The notes below the pieces were generated by a model that made no database searches, was not told the DNA's origin, and saw only the letters and a program-made list of their open reading frames with translations. From JAWKZG01 sp041396125 (GTDB lineage: Bacteria; Pseudomonadota; Gammaproteobacteria; Competibacterales; Competibacteraceae), in contig JAWKZG010000024.1 in assembly GCA_041396125.1 (NCBI GenBank), forward strand, positions 1-64,000: a stretch of DNA of 64,000 nucleotides, read 5' to 3'. Every line of letters starts with the position of its first letter. The stretch's first letter is position 1. A program made the translations under genes and the position numbers. This document shows, one piece after another, positions 19,015-28,815 of the stretch.

Positions 19015-20043
19015 ATGTTAACGCGCAGAAAACTGCTGCAAATAGGCCGAGCCGGTGCTGTTATGGCGTTTGCCAGTGCAGCCATACTGGGAGCCGCGCT
19101 GCCAACATCCGTGCAGGCGGCCGATGAGGTTCGTGTTGCGCTGATCATGACCGGGCCGATTACCGATGGTGGTTGGGCGCAACTGGCCTATGAGGGTTTG
19201 ACCGAACTGGGTGAGCGTGACGGTTTTGCCGTGGCCTATGCCGAAAACGTAACCCAGGCCAGTATTCCCCAGGTCGTCCAGGGCTATGCTGACGACGGTT
19301 ACGACCTGATCATCGGTCACGGTTTCGAGTTTGGCAGTGCATTTATCGAGATTGCACCGGAATATCCCGAGCAGAAATTTTTTGCCTCGACGTTCAAACC
19401 TGCCGATGAGGTAGCGGATAATCTGGCATATATCGATCTTGCTTATTTTGATGCAGCCTATGGCGCTGGCGCATTGGCGGCGCTGATTTCGGATCAGCAG
19501 CAAGCGGTCGGTTTTGTCGGCGGCGGCGATAATCCCACCCAGCAGCGGATGATGAAAACCTTTATCGCGGGGGCCGAGAATACCGTCAGCGATATCAAGG
19601 GGCTGGGCGTGGTGACCGGTGATTACGACAATGCCGGACGGGGCCGGGAAGCGGCAGAAACCATGGTTGCCAACGGGGCTGATGTGATCTGGCACGGGGC
19701 TAATGTGACCGGCCTGGGTGCTATTCAGGGCGCTGTCGCAGCGGGTGCTAAAGTGATTGGCTGCTATTCCGACCAGACTGAACTGGCACCGGAACGCATG
19801 GGCAGCAGCTTTGTCATGAATCTGGGCTGGATGGTCATTCAGGTTGCCGAATCCGTAGCGCAGGATCGCTTTCCTGGCGGTCAGGAATGGGCACCGAAAG
19901 TGACCGAAATGTGGTCACTCAAAGCCGGGGCGCAAGGGGATCATAATCCTGCGCTAGTGTCTGCCGAAGCCTGGCAGGCTTTTCAGGCTATCTGGCAGGA
20001 TCTCGGTACCGGCAAAATTGACGTCGCCACACTGGTGCCGTGA
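19015..20043 (+). CDS. BMP-family ABC transporter substrate-binding protein
   Basis: A 342-residue periplasmic binding protein. The N-terminus has a twin-arginine-like signal (TRRKLLQIGRAGAVMAFASAAILGAALPTSVQAAD). The mature part is of the basic membrane protein/PnrA class (VALIMTGPITDGGWAQLAYEGL, GYDLIIGHGFEFGSAF, KFFASTFKP, VGFVGGGDNPTQQRMMKTF). PnrA-type proteins bind purine nucleosides, and the xanthine-dehydrogenase-type operon downstream supports a purine ligand. The ATPase and two permease genes follow on the same strand, making a complete importer. Confidence 0.9.
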   Translation: MLTRRKLLQIGRAGAVMAFASAAILGAALPTSVQAADEVRVALIMTGPITDGGWAQLAYEGLTELGERDGFAVAYAENVTQASIPQVVQGYADDGYDLIIGHGFEFGSAFIEIAPEYPEQKFFASTFKPADEVADNLAYIDLAYFDAAYGAGALAALISDQQQAVGFVGGGDNPTQQRMMKTFIAGAENTVSDIKGLGVVTGDYDNAGRGREAAETMVANGADVIWHGANVTGLGAIQGAVAAGAKVIGCYSDQTELAPERMGSSFVMNLGWMVIQVAESVAQDRFPGGQEWAPKVTEMWSLKAGAQGDHNPALVSAEAWQAFQAIWQDLGTGKIDVATLVP

Positions 20044-20080
20044 CCCTGTTGCCGGGCAGCGGCAAGGTGTTTGCACCGAA

Positions 20081-20125
20081 CCGGTTGCCCGGCGCCCGGT
20101 TGCCCGGCGCCCGGTTGCCCGGCTG
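20081..20125. repeat. Three 15-bp GC-rich tandem repeats
   Basis: CCGGTTGCCCGGCGC is present at 20081-20095 and 20096-20110, with a third copy at 20111-20125 that differs in the last two bases. It lies between the binding-protein stop and the ATPase ATG. The unit contains a CCGG/GCCCGGC core that could fold. It may be a slippage product or a stabilising structure in the transporter mRNA. Confidence 0.8.
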
Positions 20126-20169
20126 CTGAGCGTACTGATGGTGCGGTTTTTAGACCGGTATCGGCGGCG

Positions 20170-21807
20170 ATGAGTAACGCTGTCCCCCAGACTGGAGCCA
20201 CCCAGGCTGGATCAACCGATCCCCGGCCTTTCGAGGCCCGACCTTTCGAGGCCCGACCTTTTCTCAGTGCGCGGCAGATTGTTAAACGATTTCCCGGCGT
20301 ACTGGCCAATGATCATGTCGATTTTGATGTCCGACGCGGCGAAATCCATGCCCTGTTAGGCGAGAACGGGGCGGGCAAAAGCACCCTGATGCAGATCATT
20401 TACGGTCTTTATCAGATGGATGCCGGCGAGCTGCGCATCAACGGTAAGCCGATTCATATCCGTAGCCCGAAGGATGCGATCAAAGCCGGCATCGGGATGA
20501 TTCATCAGGAATTCATGCTCGTGCGCCGGTTCAGTGTGGTGGAAAATACCATTCTGGGTCTGGATGATGCGCAGCATGGCTTGCTGGCCGATCTCCAGGG
20601 TCCCAGTAAACGCATCGAGCAACTTTCGCAACAGCACGGTTTACAGGTTGATCCAGCGCAACGGGTCGAACATCTCCCGGTCGGTGTGCAGCAGCGGGTT
20701 GAAATACTGAAACTGCTGTATCGCGAGGCACAGCTTTTAATCCTGGACGAACCGACGGCAGTATTGACGCCACAGGAAACCCGTGCGCTGTTCGAGGTGT
20801 TGCGCCATCTTGCCCGACAGGGTCACGCTATTGTTATTGTGACCCATAAACTGCATGAAATTATGGCTGTCAGTGACCGCGTTACGATTATGCGCGATGG
20901 CCGGGTGGTCGGTTCGGTACGCACTGCAGAAAGCTCCGAGAACGAGCTTGCCACGCTCATGGTCGGGCGCGAGGTTGCTTTGCGCGCCTCGAAAAAGTCT
21001 TGCCAGCGCGGCCGGCCGGTAGTGCAGATCGAAAACCTGCAGGTACTGGACGAGCGCGGCCAGGGTGCTGTCAACGGCCTGGATCTCACTCTGTATGAAG
21101 GCGAGATTCTGGGCCTGGCCGGGGTTGATGGCAATGGTCAGTCGGAACTGGCGCAGGCGATCATGAATTTGCGTCCGGTGCAGGCAGGTCGCGTGCTGCT
21201 GGCCGGGGTCGATGTGACGGCCGCCAGTCCAGCGCAACATCATCAGCAGGGACTGGCTTATGTTCCTGCTGACCGGCGGCATATGGGGCGCTGCTGGATT
21301 TGCCGGTTAGTCGCAACGCTATTCTGGGTAAGCAAGGTGATTTTACCAACCGTTTCGGGCTGTTGGATGAGGCCAGCATCAAGGCGTTTGCCAAGCGTCT
21401 AATTGCGCGTTTCGATATCAGACCGCGCGACGAAAACTATCCCACCGGCAAGCTGTCCGGGGGCAATCTGCAAAAAATCATTCTGGGCCGGGAAATCATG
21501 CGAGACCCGCTGGCGCTGGTGATCGAGCAGCCCACCCGAGGCCTCGATGTCGGTGCTGTAGAGGCGGTCTGGCGGGAAATTATCGGCCAGCGCGATCAGG
21601 GCAAAGCGATCCTGCTGATTTCGGCCGAGCTGGACGAGATCCTCAATCTGTCCGATCGTATCGCGGTGCCTTTACGAAGGAAAAATTATGGGTGTTTTTG
21701 CCACTGCCGATGTGACCGTCGCCGATATCGGGCTGATGATGGCCGGTTCGCTGCCAGATACTGACAAAAATCCTGCTACGGACCTGGCAGACGGGCAGGC
21801 GCACTGA
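20170..21807 (+). pseudogene. BMP transporter ATPase (two ABC domains), frameshifted
   Basis: A sugar/nucleoside-type ABC ATPase of about 545 residues with two nucleotide-binding domains. The first has Walker A LLGENGAGKST, the Q-loop MIHQEFML and Walker B LLILDEPTAVLTPQE. The second has GVDGNGQSELAQAI and LSGGNLQKIILGREI with VIEQPTRGLDVG. Two breaks are seen: a one-base loss near 21292 (AYVPADRRHMG continues LLDLPVSRNAILG) and a one-base gain near 21668 (DRIAV continues LYEGKIMGVF), ending at TGA 21805-21807. The start is the ATG at 20170; the frame is open upstream through the 15-bp repeats. It overlaps the next gene by one base. It would energise import of the BMP-bound purine. Confidence 0.87.
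20227..20262. repeat. In-frame 15-bp tandem repeat near the ATPase start
   Basis: CCTTTCGAGGCCCGA occurs at 20227-20241 and 20242-20256 and begins a third time at 20257. It encodes a repeated RPFEA pentapeptide in the N-terminal tail of the ATPase, before the ABC domain. The unit length is a multiple of three, so copy number can change without a frameshift. Confidence 0.75.
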
Positions 21808-22931
21808 TGCCGCGCCTGCTTGAAAAACGCCTGGCACCGGCTGATTCCCTGTGGGCGATCAGCTGGACAACTGGACTGGCCGTGGTGGCGGCCCTGGGCG
21901 TCGGTGGACTGCTGTTTTTGCCTTTGGCTCCAATCCGCTGGATGCGTATATAGCGCTGTTTGCGGAAGGTTTCAGCAGCTGGCGAGGTTTTGGCTATACG
22001 CTGGTGAAAGCGGCTCCACTTATTCTGATCGGGCTGGGCACGATTGTCGCCTGGCGTACCGGTTTCGGCTATCTCGGCTTCGAGGGCTGTCTGCTGGTTG
22101 GTGCTGCCGCTGCGACCTGGGTAGCGCTTGAAACAGCAGCTGGCGGTCTGTTCGGGCCGCTGCCCTGGCTACTTTTTTTAACACTGGTCATTTTGGTCAC
22201 AATCGTGGCAGGTGGTATCTGGGCCGGTATTGTCGGAATTTTTCGTGGCTGGTTTGGCGGTAACGAGGTGATTACCTCGCTGATGATGAACTATCTGGCG
22301 GTTTTTCTGGTGCAATATCTGGTTTCCGGGCCACTGCGGGCCAGCGATGATCTGCCTCAGAGTCCGCGTCTGCCTCGCGAGACCTGGGCCGCCATATTTT
22401 CTGGAAGGCACGCGGGCGCATAGTGGTATTTTTATTGCGCTGGTAGCGGCGCTGATCATCTGGGTTGTGCTGTTGCGCAGCCGTATCGGTTACGAATTGA
22501 TCGTCACCGGCTTAACCCCAAAGCCGCGCTTTGGCGGTATTAATGTTGGCACGCCAGGTGCTGGCGGCGTTTATTGCCGGCGGTCTGGGGGCGCTGGCAG
22601 GTATGGTCGAGGTACTGGGGGTGCATCACCGGCTGCTGGACGGGTTGTCAGAAGGCACCGGTTTTATTGGCATTGTAGCGGCGCTATTGGGTGCGCTGCA
22701 CCCGCTGGGGTGCTGATCGCGTCAACCCTGTACGCAGGTATGACGGTCGGGGCTGATGCAATGCAGCGGCAGGCGGGACTGCCGTCCTCGATTATCTTCA
22801 TTGTGCAGAGCCTTATTGTGCTTTTTGTGCTGGCGAGCGATCTGCTGCGCTATTACACCCTGCATCTGCCTTTCGGGCGGCGGCGGCGGGCAGCGTCGTC
22901 GCTTAAGACTGATCTGCCGGGCGAAACCTGA
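21807..22931 (+). pseudogene. BMP transporter permease 1, frameshifted
   Basis: The gene starts at an ATG overlapping the ATPase stop (TGATG) and ends at 22931. It encodes a hydrophobic inner-membrane permease of the BPD_transp_2 class (GFGYLGFEGCLLVGAAAATWVALE, GNEVITSLMMNYLAVFLVQYLVSGPLR, GMVEVLGVHHRL, PSSIIFIVQSLIVLFVLASDLLRYY). At least four shifts interrupt it: near 21913 (T run), 22400, 22515-22555 and 22708 (GGGG run). Bridged, it would be about 375 residues, normal for the family. It forms the membrane channel with the second permease. The breaks are small and the rest is well conserved, so sequence error is likely. Confidence 0.83.
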
Positions 22932-23872
22932 TGATGGAACTGGATCTGTGGTCTTCCACGTTTCTGGTCGGCTGGCTGGCAGCTACGGTCAGACTGGCCG
23001 GCCCTTTGCTGCTTGCCGCGCTGGGCGAATTGTTTGCCGAGCGCTCGGGCGTGCTGAACATCGGCATTGAAGGTCTCATGCTGCTGGGCGCGCTGGCCAG
23101 TTATCTGGCGACCTTGTACACGGGCGAGTCCCTGGCTGGGACTGAGCGCCGGTGTGCTGGCCGGTATCATTGCGGGCAGTTTTCTGGCCTGGATGTACGT
23201 CACAGTCGGTGCCAGTCAGGTCGTTGTGGGTATCATCTTCAATATTCTTGCTCTCGGCCTTGCCAGCTATATTTATCGGCTGGCGCTGCGCGGTGTGGCC
23301 GGTCCCAGACCGTAGACATGTTCGACGCTCTGCCCATTCCGTTCCTGTCTGATTTGCCACTGATCGGGCCGATACTGTTCCGGCACACGATGCTGCTCTA
23401 TATTACAGCGGGTCTGGTCATCGTCGCCGGTTTTGTGCTCTATCGCACCCGACTGGGCCTGAATTTACGGGCAGTGGGCGAAAACCCGCGGGCAGCGGAT
23501 ACCGCCGGTATTAATGTCGCGACATTGCGCTATATCGGCGTGCTGATTTCGGCCGGTGCAGCCGGCGCGGCCGGGGCTTATCTGGTGCTGGCCCAGGTTG
23601 GCCAGTTCCGCGAATCAATCGTGGCAGGGCAGGGCTTTATCGCCCTGGCTATCGTTATTTTTGGCCGCTGGGACCCGTATAAAGCCGCGCTTGCCGCACT
23701 GATTTTTGGTGCAGCTGATGCCCTGCAGCTGTCTTTGCAGTTATTCCAGGTCGGTCTGCCGCCGCAACTGCTGTTAGCCTTGCCGTATGTGCTGACGATC
23801 ATCGCCATGTCCGGTCTTATCGGCAAAACCCGGCAACCGGAGGCGTTTATGGTGCCTTACCGAAAAGAGTAA
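22931..23872 (+). pseudogene. BMP transporter permease 2, internally frameshifted
   Basis: The ATG overlaps the previous stop (TGATGATGG). The frame stays open to 23872, but the stretch from about 23130 to 23310 is out of frame. There the conserved reading is WLGLSAGVLAGIIAGSFLAWMYVTVGASQVVVGIIFNILALGLASYIYRLAL in another frame, so two shifts near 23133 and 23312 cancel each other. The flanks (ERSGVLNIGIEGLMLLGALASYLA and AVGENPRAADTAGINVATLRYIGV) are typical of nucleoside/sugar permeases of this class. About 313 residues with many membrane helices. Works with the other three transporter genes. Confidence 0.85.
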
Positions 23873-23952
23873 TCCCCGCCACCTTCTCATGCGGAACGCG
23901 CATGATTTTGCATCGTTCACAGCGATTGCACCGCACCCATACCCAGTCCGTC

Positions 23953-23972
23953 ATTCCCGCGCAGGCGGGAAT
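23953..23972. repeat. dRS3-like 20-bp inverted repeat
   Basis: ATTCCCGCGCAGGCGGGAAT, with flanking CGTC and CCAG, is an inverted repeat (ATTCCCGC/GCGGGAAT). This sequence type is dispersed in many proteobacterial genomes and is called dRS3 in Neisseria. Only one copy was noticed in this window. It lies in the gap after the transporter operon; the rest of the gap up to 24078 holds no gene. Confidence 0.7.
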
Positions 23973-24078
23973 CCAGAGAATGCTTAAGGCGCAGCAAAAT
24001 GTCGCAAACCTATCCGCGTCATGTATCCGTTTCGCTGCAGCGCTGGGGCGGGCATAGCGTGAGATCATATGCGCTGTT

Positions 24079-24364
24079 TTATTTAGGCCCGGTCTGGGGC
24101 CAGGGCCAGCAAAGCCCAGCGCCAGGGGTAGGCAGCCAACCGTGCCCACCGATCCGCACGCCGAGGTACATCAGTCGCGCCAGCCGGGGAGCATGCTGGC
24201 GCACACATCGCATAAAGCCTGATCGGCTGCTTTGCGGGCGGCGGCTGTACCTCCGTACCAGTAGGCTTTGTCGTGTGCTCTACGCAGCAGCCGCCCCAGT
24301 TACCGTCGGGAAATAAACTGCAATGGTCCGTCTTGAAGGGTTTGGGTGGTTGCGGAGAGCTCAT
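24079..24364 (-). pseudogene. Small conserved CCxEHD protein, frameshifted
   Basis: From the ATG at 24362-24364 the frame reads KTDHCSLFPDGNWGGCCVEH, then breaks. Removing two extra bases near 24255 gives EHDKAYWYGGTAAARKAADQALCD. Restoring bases near 24195 and 24105 gives VRQHAPRLARLMYLGVRIGGHGWLPTPWRWGFGWPWPQTGPK, ending at a TAA at 24079-24081. The result is about 97 residues. The CCxEHDxxYWxGG core recalls the CCxxHD calcium/catalytic motif of phospholipase A2-like folds, but no activity is established. It starts nine bases after the preceding membrane-protein gene and seems to be the last gene of the molybdoenzyme operon. Confidence 0.65.
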
Positions 24365-24372
24365 ATCAGGTT

Positions 24373-24750
24373 TTACTTGAGGGCATCGAGCGGATTAAAA
24401 CTGGAGGCGAAGATCATGAACGCTATCACCCCGGCCCAGATACTGGCCGAGACTTGCTGGCCGTGCTTGAATTCTTCCAGTTTTGCCGGGTCGCCAAAGT
24501 GCTTGTACAGCAGGAAATACTCGAACCAGAACCAGATCGGCGGTCCCAGCGTCCAGAAGGCTATGCCAAGCTTGGCGACCAGTTTGAACGGAAAAACAAA
24601 CCCCAGCAGATTGATCGTGAGCGGCGGATTATCCGGTGTATAGGTATCCAGCGTGAACAGAACGCTCAGGGTCAGCAGCAACATGACAACGCCGACCAGT
24701 GCTGCCAGCAGCGTGGCGATATAGGGCAAAGCCGTGTGATAAATCCGCAT
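24373..24750 (-). CDS. Small inner-membrane protein, function unknown
   Basis: A 125-residue hydrophobic protein with about three membrane segments: YIATLLAALVGVVMLLLTLSVLF, LGIAFWTLGPPIWFWFEYFLL and SIWAGVIAFMIFASSF. I do not recognise a family. It starts 15 bases downstream of the MoaD-like gene on the same strand, so it belongs to the molybdoenzyme operon. A membrane anchor or transport role is possible but unproven. Confidence 0.7.
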   Translation of the reverse strand: MRIYHTALPYIATLLAALVGVVMLLLTLSVLFTLDTYTPDNPPLTINLLGFVFPFKLVAKLGIAFWTLGPPIWFWFEYFLLYKHFGDPAKLEEFKHGQQVSASIWAGVIAFMIFASSFNPLDALK

Positions 24751-24765
24751 GATTGGTCGCTCCGT

Positions 24766-25014
24766 TCAACCCGCTCCGATTTTGGGCAGTATAAAGACTT
24801 CCGAATCTTCGCGCAGAGCTTCCAGATAAGGGTCCTGATAGATCTCGCCATCAATGGCCAGGGCCAGCGCCTGTTCGATTTCCTCGCCCAGACCTGGATA
24901 ATGCTGCTCCAGTTGGCGCAGCAACTCACGGACAGTGCGTGCCGGAATGTCCAGACGGGTTGCCCCCGCCGTGAAACGATTACCGAGCGTGCCGGTCAGT
25001 ATCACCCTGGCCAT
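24766..25014 (-). CDS. MoaD/ThiS-family ubiquitin-like protein
   Basis: An 82-residue protein with the beta-grasp pattern: RVILTGTLGNRF, the helix TVRELLRQLEQHYPGLGEEI, and the tail DSEVFILPKIGAG. MoaD and ThiS carry sulfur on a C-terminal Gly-Gly. Here the end reads Gly-Ala-Gly, so the penultimate glycine is missing or misread. It starts 11 bases after the molybdenum subunit gene of the xanthine-dehydrogenase-type enzyme, which suggests a role in cofactor sulfuration or assembly for that enzyme. Confidence 0.8.
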   Translation of the reverse strand: MARVILTGTLGNRFTAGATRLDIPARTVRELLRQLEQHYPGLGEEIEQALALAIDGEIYQDPYLEALREDSEVFILPKIGAG

Positions 25015-25025
25015 AATGCTGTGGC

Positions 25026-27340
25026 TCAGGCCTGATTGCCGCGAGTTGCCGCTGCTGCCTGGTCGATAGCCGCCAGTAGCCGGGGTGGCGATAACGGCAA
25101 ATCGGTGATGCGCTGGCCGAGCGCATTCTCGATCGCGTTTGCTACTGCAGCCAGGGGCGGAATAATCGGTACCTCACCGACCCCGCGCACCCCATACGGG
25201 TGGTTCGGGTTAGGCACTTCCACCAGCACAGTGTCGATCATCGGCAGGTCCGAGCAGACCGGCATGCGATAATCCAGAAAGCCCGGATTTTCCAGTCGGC
25301 CCTCGGCGTTATAGATGTATTCCTCGTTCAGCGCCCAGCCGCCTTGCGCCACACCGCCCTGCAACTGGCCTTCGACATAGCTGGGATGTATCGCCCGGCC
25401 GACATCCTGCACGGCGGTATAGCGCAGAATCGTTACGCGCCCGGTTTCGGTATCGACTTCCAGATCGCAGATATGAGTGCCGAAACCCGGTCCGGCTCCT
25501 GTGCATTGAGCGTGGCATAGCCAGCAATCGGGCCACCGGTTTTACCGGCTTTAGCCGCGATATCGCCAATCGTCAGCGGCTCGAAATCGCCGGCATTGGG
25601 GCCAGCCGGAAAAGCTTTACCGTCTTTCCAGCTGACCGCTTCCGGGTCAATCTCCCAGATCAGGGCCGCGCGTTTGCAAAGCTCCTGGATGGCTTTACGG
25701 CTGGCTTCAATTGCCGCCATACCGGTGGCGAAAGTGACCCGGCTGCCGCCCGTCAGGAACGTGTAGCCAATCGAGCTGGTATCCCCGATCAGGGGCCGCA
25801 CCTGCGCCACATCGATGCCGAATTCCTCCGCTACCATCATCGCGTGACCGGCCCGCGAGCCGCCGATGTCGGGGCTGCCGGTGGTCAGCGCAATAGTGCC
25901 ATCTTCATTGATATTGATAGCCGCAGTGGAATCTCCACCGATATTGAACCAGAAGCCGGAGGCAACGCCCCGACCACGAACTATCCCGGGGGCGCTACCA
26001 TTTGAGCTATCAGCCAGCGGCGCGGTGTAATGCGGATGCTGCAGCGCCGCCTGCAAGGTTTCGGCATAGCCGATGACCTTGAAGCGCGGGCCGTAAGCGG
26101 CCTGGGTGCCCTCATGAGCGGCGTTCTGCAGGCGGAATTGCAGCGGATCGATGCCTAATTGCTTGGCCAGATCATCGATGACCGATTCCACCGGATATTC
26201 GGACAGCGGTGCGCCGGGGGCACGATAAGCCGCAACCTTGGGCCGGTTGACGACGACGTCATAACCGACTGCGCTGACATTGGCCAGATCGTACGGGGCG
26301 AAAGCTGCCATGCAGGCAGGGCCGACCGGGGCACCCGGAAACGCACCGGCCTGCAGATAGACCTCGGCGGAGGCTGCGGTGATTTTGCCATCGCGATTTG
26401 CGCCGATCTTGATCCGGCTGTAGGAGCCGGGGGCCGGGCCGGTCGCCCGAAAAACTTCTTCCCGGCTCATGGTCAGCTTGACGGGACGGCCCGACTGACG
26501 TGCCAGCAGAAAGGCAATCGGTTCCAGATAAACCAGGGTTTTACCACCGAAACCACCGCCGATTTCTGCCGGAATCACGCGGACTTTGGACTGCTCCAGA
26601 CGTAACAGTTTGCACAGATAGGTGCGCATGGTGAAATGGCCCTGACTGGAACACCAGACCTCGGCCTGACCGTCTTCCGATACGGTTGCGATCGCTGCAT
26701 GTGGCTCGATATAGCCTTGGTGCACCGGCTGGGTGGTGAACTCGCGTTCGATGATGACATCAGCAGCGGCAAAACCGGCATCCAGATCGCCCAGGCTGAA
26801 CTCGACCCGTTTGGCGATATTGGACGGTTGTTGCGGTTGCGGCTCCATCCCTTCGGTGTAGAGATCATCATGCAGCAGCGGCGCATCCGGTTTAATCGCA
26901 GCACGCACATCAATCACATGCGGCAATATTTCGTATTCGACTTTGATCAGTGCCAGCGCCTGCTCGGCAATCGAGGCACTGGTGGCGGCAACTGCAGCAA
27001 CCGCATGACCGTCATACAGCACTTTATCGCGTGCCATCAGATTGTGCGACAGCGCCCGCAGGTTGATCGGGGTTTCGCCAGCAGCGGCTTCCTCGGAGGG
27101 GATATCCGGCCAGTCGGCACCGGTAATAACGGCTTTGACCCCCGGCAGCGCTTTGGCGGCGCTGGTGTCGATCGAGACAATACGGGCATGCGCATGCGGG
27201 CTGCGCAGGATTTTCCCGCTCAGCATGCCGGGCAGGAAATAGTCCGCACCGAAGCGGGCTCGCCCCGTTACTTTATCAACGCCGTCCGGTCGTAACGGCC
27301 GTTTGCCAATCCAGCGAAAGGTTTGTTCTTGTTCGCCCAT
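25026..27340 (-). pseudogene. Xanthine-dehydrogenase-type molybdenum subunit, one frameshift
   Basis: A large molybdopterin-binding subunit of about 771 residues, starting at ATG 27338-27340. Conserved parts include RFGADYFLPGMLSGKILRSPHAHARI, GGGFGGKTLVYLEPIAFLLAR, AYRAPGAPLSEYPVESVID and, near the end, YGVRGVGEVPIIPPLAAVANAIENA, where the glutamate of GVGE is the catalytic base of the family. A one-base loss near 25502 (AATGCACAGG) breaks the frame; bridging it gives NAQGAGPGFGTHICDLEVDTETGRVTILRY. The enzyme class hydroxylates purines or other heterocycles. A purine substrate is suggested by the transporter and urate genes, but other hydroxylases share these motifs. Confidence 0.87.
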
Positions 27341-27357
27341 CAGATTCCTCCCCGCGA

Positions 27358-27831
27358 CTAAGCGCGTATCTCAGCGGCTGCATCCAGTACAGCCCGGACA
27401 ATTTTGTCGTAGCCGGTACAGCGGCACAGATTACCTGCCAGCCAGTAGCGGACCTCGGTCTCGGTCGGATCAGGGTTTTTTTCCAGCAGTGCTTTGGCGG
27501 CGATCAGAAAACCCGGCGTACAGATACCGCATTGCAAGGCGGCGTGTTCCAGAAATTTGCGTTGCAGGGGATGCAGCTGTTCGCCCTGGGCCATCCCTTC
27601 GATGGTTTCCACGCTGCGCTCGGCGGCTTCCACTCCCAGCACCAGGCAGCTGCACACCAGCCGCCCGTCCAGCATGACACTGCAGGCACCGCAATCGCCC
27701 GAACTGCAGCCCTCTTTGCTGCCGGTCAGTTGTAAATCGTCGCGCAGCACGTCCAGTAAGGTTTGCTGCGGCTCACAGAGAAATTCGACCGGTTCCCCGT
27801 TAATCGTGGTACTGACATGATACTTTGCCAT
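27358..27831 (-). CDS. Xanthine-dehydrogenase-type [2Fe-2S] subunit
   Basis: A 157-residue small subunit of normal length. The plant-type cluster motif CSSGDCGACSVMLDG ... C lies at about residues 42-62. The second, helical cluster motif is CGICTPGFLIA ... LCRCTGY at about 101-140. It relays electrons from the molybdenum centre to FAD. Its start overlaps the stop of the FAD subunit by one base, and the molybdenum subunit starts 17 bases after its end, a tight operon. Confidence 0.92.
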   Translation of the reverse strand: MAKYHVSTTINGEPVEFLCEPQQTLLDVLRDDLQLTGSKEGCSSGDCGACSVMLDGRLVCSCLVLGVEAAERSVETIEGMAQGEQLHPLQRKFLEHAALQCGICTPGFLIAAKALLEKNPDPTETEVRYWLAGNLCRCTGYDKIVRAVLDAAAEIRA

Positions 27832-28700
27832 TAATGCCCCCTGGGTGTGCGTTGCTGGGCCCGCTGCAGCGCGATCCGGGCCGCCCGTTTGACCAGTACA
27901 CCGGCCACATTGATGCGATAATCGACGGTACCGCGTTTATCATCGATAGGTTGACAGGCGTTGCGGGCTGCTGCTGCAGCCTGTTCCAGCGCGGTGTCGT
28001 CCAGCCGGGTACCGCATAGCGCAGCGGCTGCTTCAGCGACCAGCAGCGGGCGTGGTGCGACCGCCCCGAGTGCGACCCGGGCTGCTGTGCAGACTCCATT
28101 GTCATCCAGTGTCAGATTAACCCCGGCACCGACCACCGCGATATCCATTTCGGTGCGCGGAATCAGGCGCAGATAGGCATCGCCAGAATTTGGTAGCTGC
28201 CGTGGCAGTTGAATTTCAAGCACAAATTCGCCGGCCTGTAACGAGGTCCGGCCGGGGCCGGTAATGATTTCTTCCACCGGTACGCTGCGCTGGCCGCCGG
28301 GACCGGCGATCAGACAGACCGCAGCGGCGGCGATCAGGGCCGGAACACTGTCCGCAGCCGGTGAGGCATTGCACAGATTGCCGCCCAGACTGGCGCGCCC
28401 CTGCACCTGGGTGGAGCCGATCAACTCGAAAGCTTCCACCACCCCTGGCCATTCCTTGCTGATGGTGGCGTGCTCACCCAGTTCGGCACCACTGACAGCG
28501 GCACCGATGCGGATCAGATCGGGTTCAAGATGGATTTGTTTCAGTTCAGGGATTTTTTTGATATCGACCAGAGTTGCGGGTTTGATCCGACCGGCGCGCA
28601 GTTGCACCAGCAGATCGGTCCCACCGGCCAGGACTCTGGCATCGGGCGTGGCTAACAGATCAACTGCGGCGGCCACGGAAGCGGGAACTTCATAACGCAT
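27831..28700 (-). CDS. Xanthine-dehydrogenase-type FAD-binding subunit
   Basis: A 289-residue medium subunit starting at the ATG at 28698-28700 (MRYEVPASVAAAV), behind AGAGGA; an upstream ATG at 28724 lacks such a site. The FAD motifs are ARVLAGGTDLLVQLRAG and TQVQGRASLGGNLCNASPAADSVPALIA. It is the first gene of the three-subunit set (FAD, Fe-S, Mo), the CoxM/S/L-like order. A promoter-like region and a hairpin precede it. It would pass electrons to an outside acceptor such as NAD. Confidence 0.9.
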   Translation of the reverse strand: MRYEVPASVAAAVDLLATPDARVLAGGTDLLVQLRAGRIKPATLVDIKKIPELKQIHLEPDLIRIGAAVSGAELGEHATISKEWPGVVEAFELIGSTQVQGRASLGGNLCNASPAADSVPALIAAAAVCLIAGPGGQRSVPVEEIITGPGRTSLQAGEFVLEIQLPRQLPNSGDAYLRLIPRTEMDIAVVGAGVNLTLDDNGVCTAARVALGAVAPRPLLVAEAAAALCGTRLDDTALEQAAAAARNACQPIDDKRGTVDYRINVAGVLVKRAARIALQRAQQRTPRGH

Positions 28701-28815
28701 AGGCTGCGTCCTCTTTATGGGCATGGATCAGTAAGGGGCCAAGTGTATGGCGTCGCAGTCGGGATGTGATCTGCTGCGGCGTCATTCGATTGGCCCCAAG
28801 GTGGTTATCATATTA

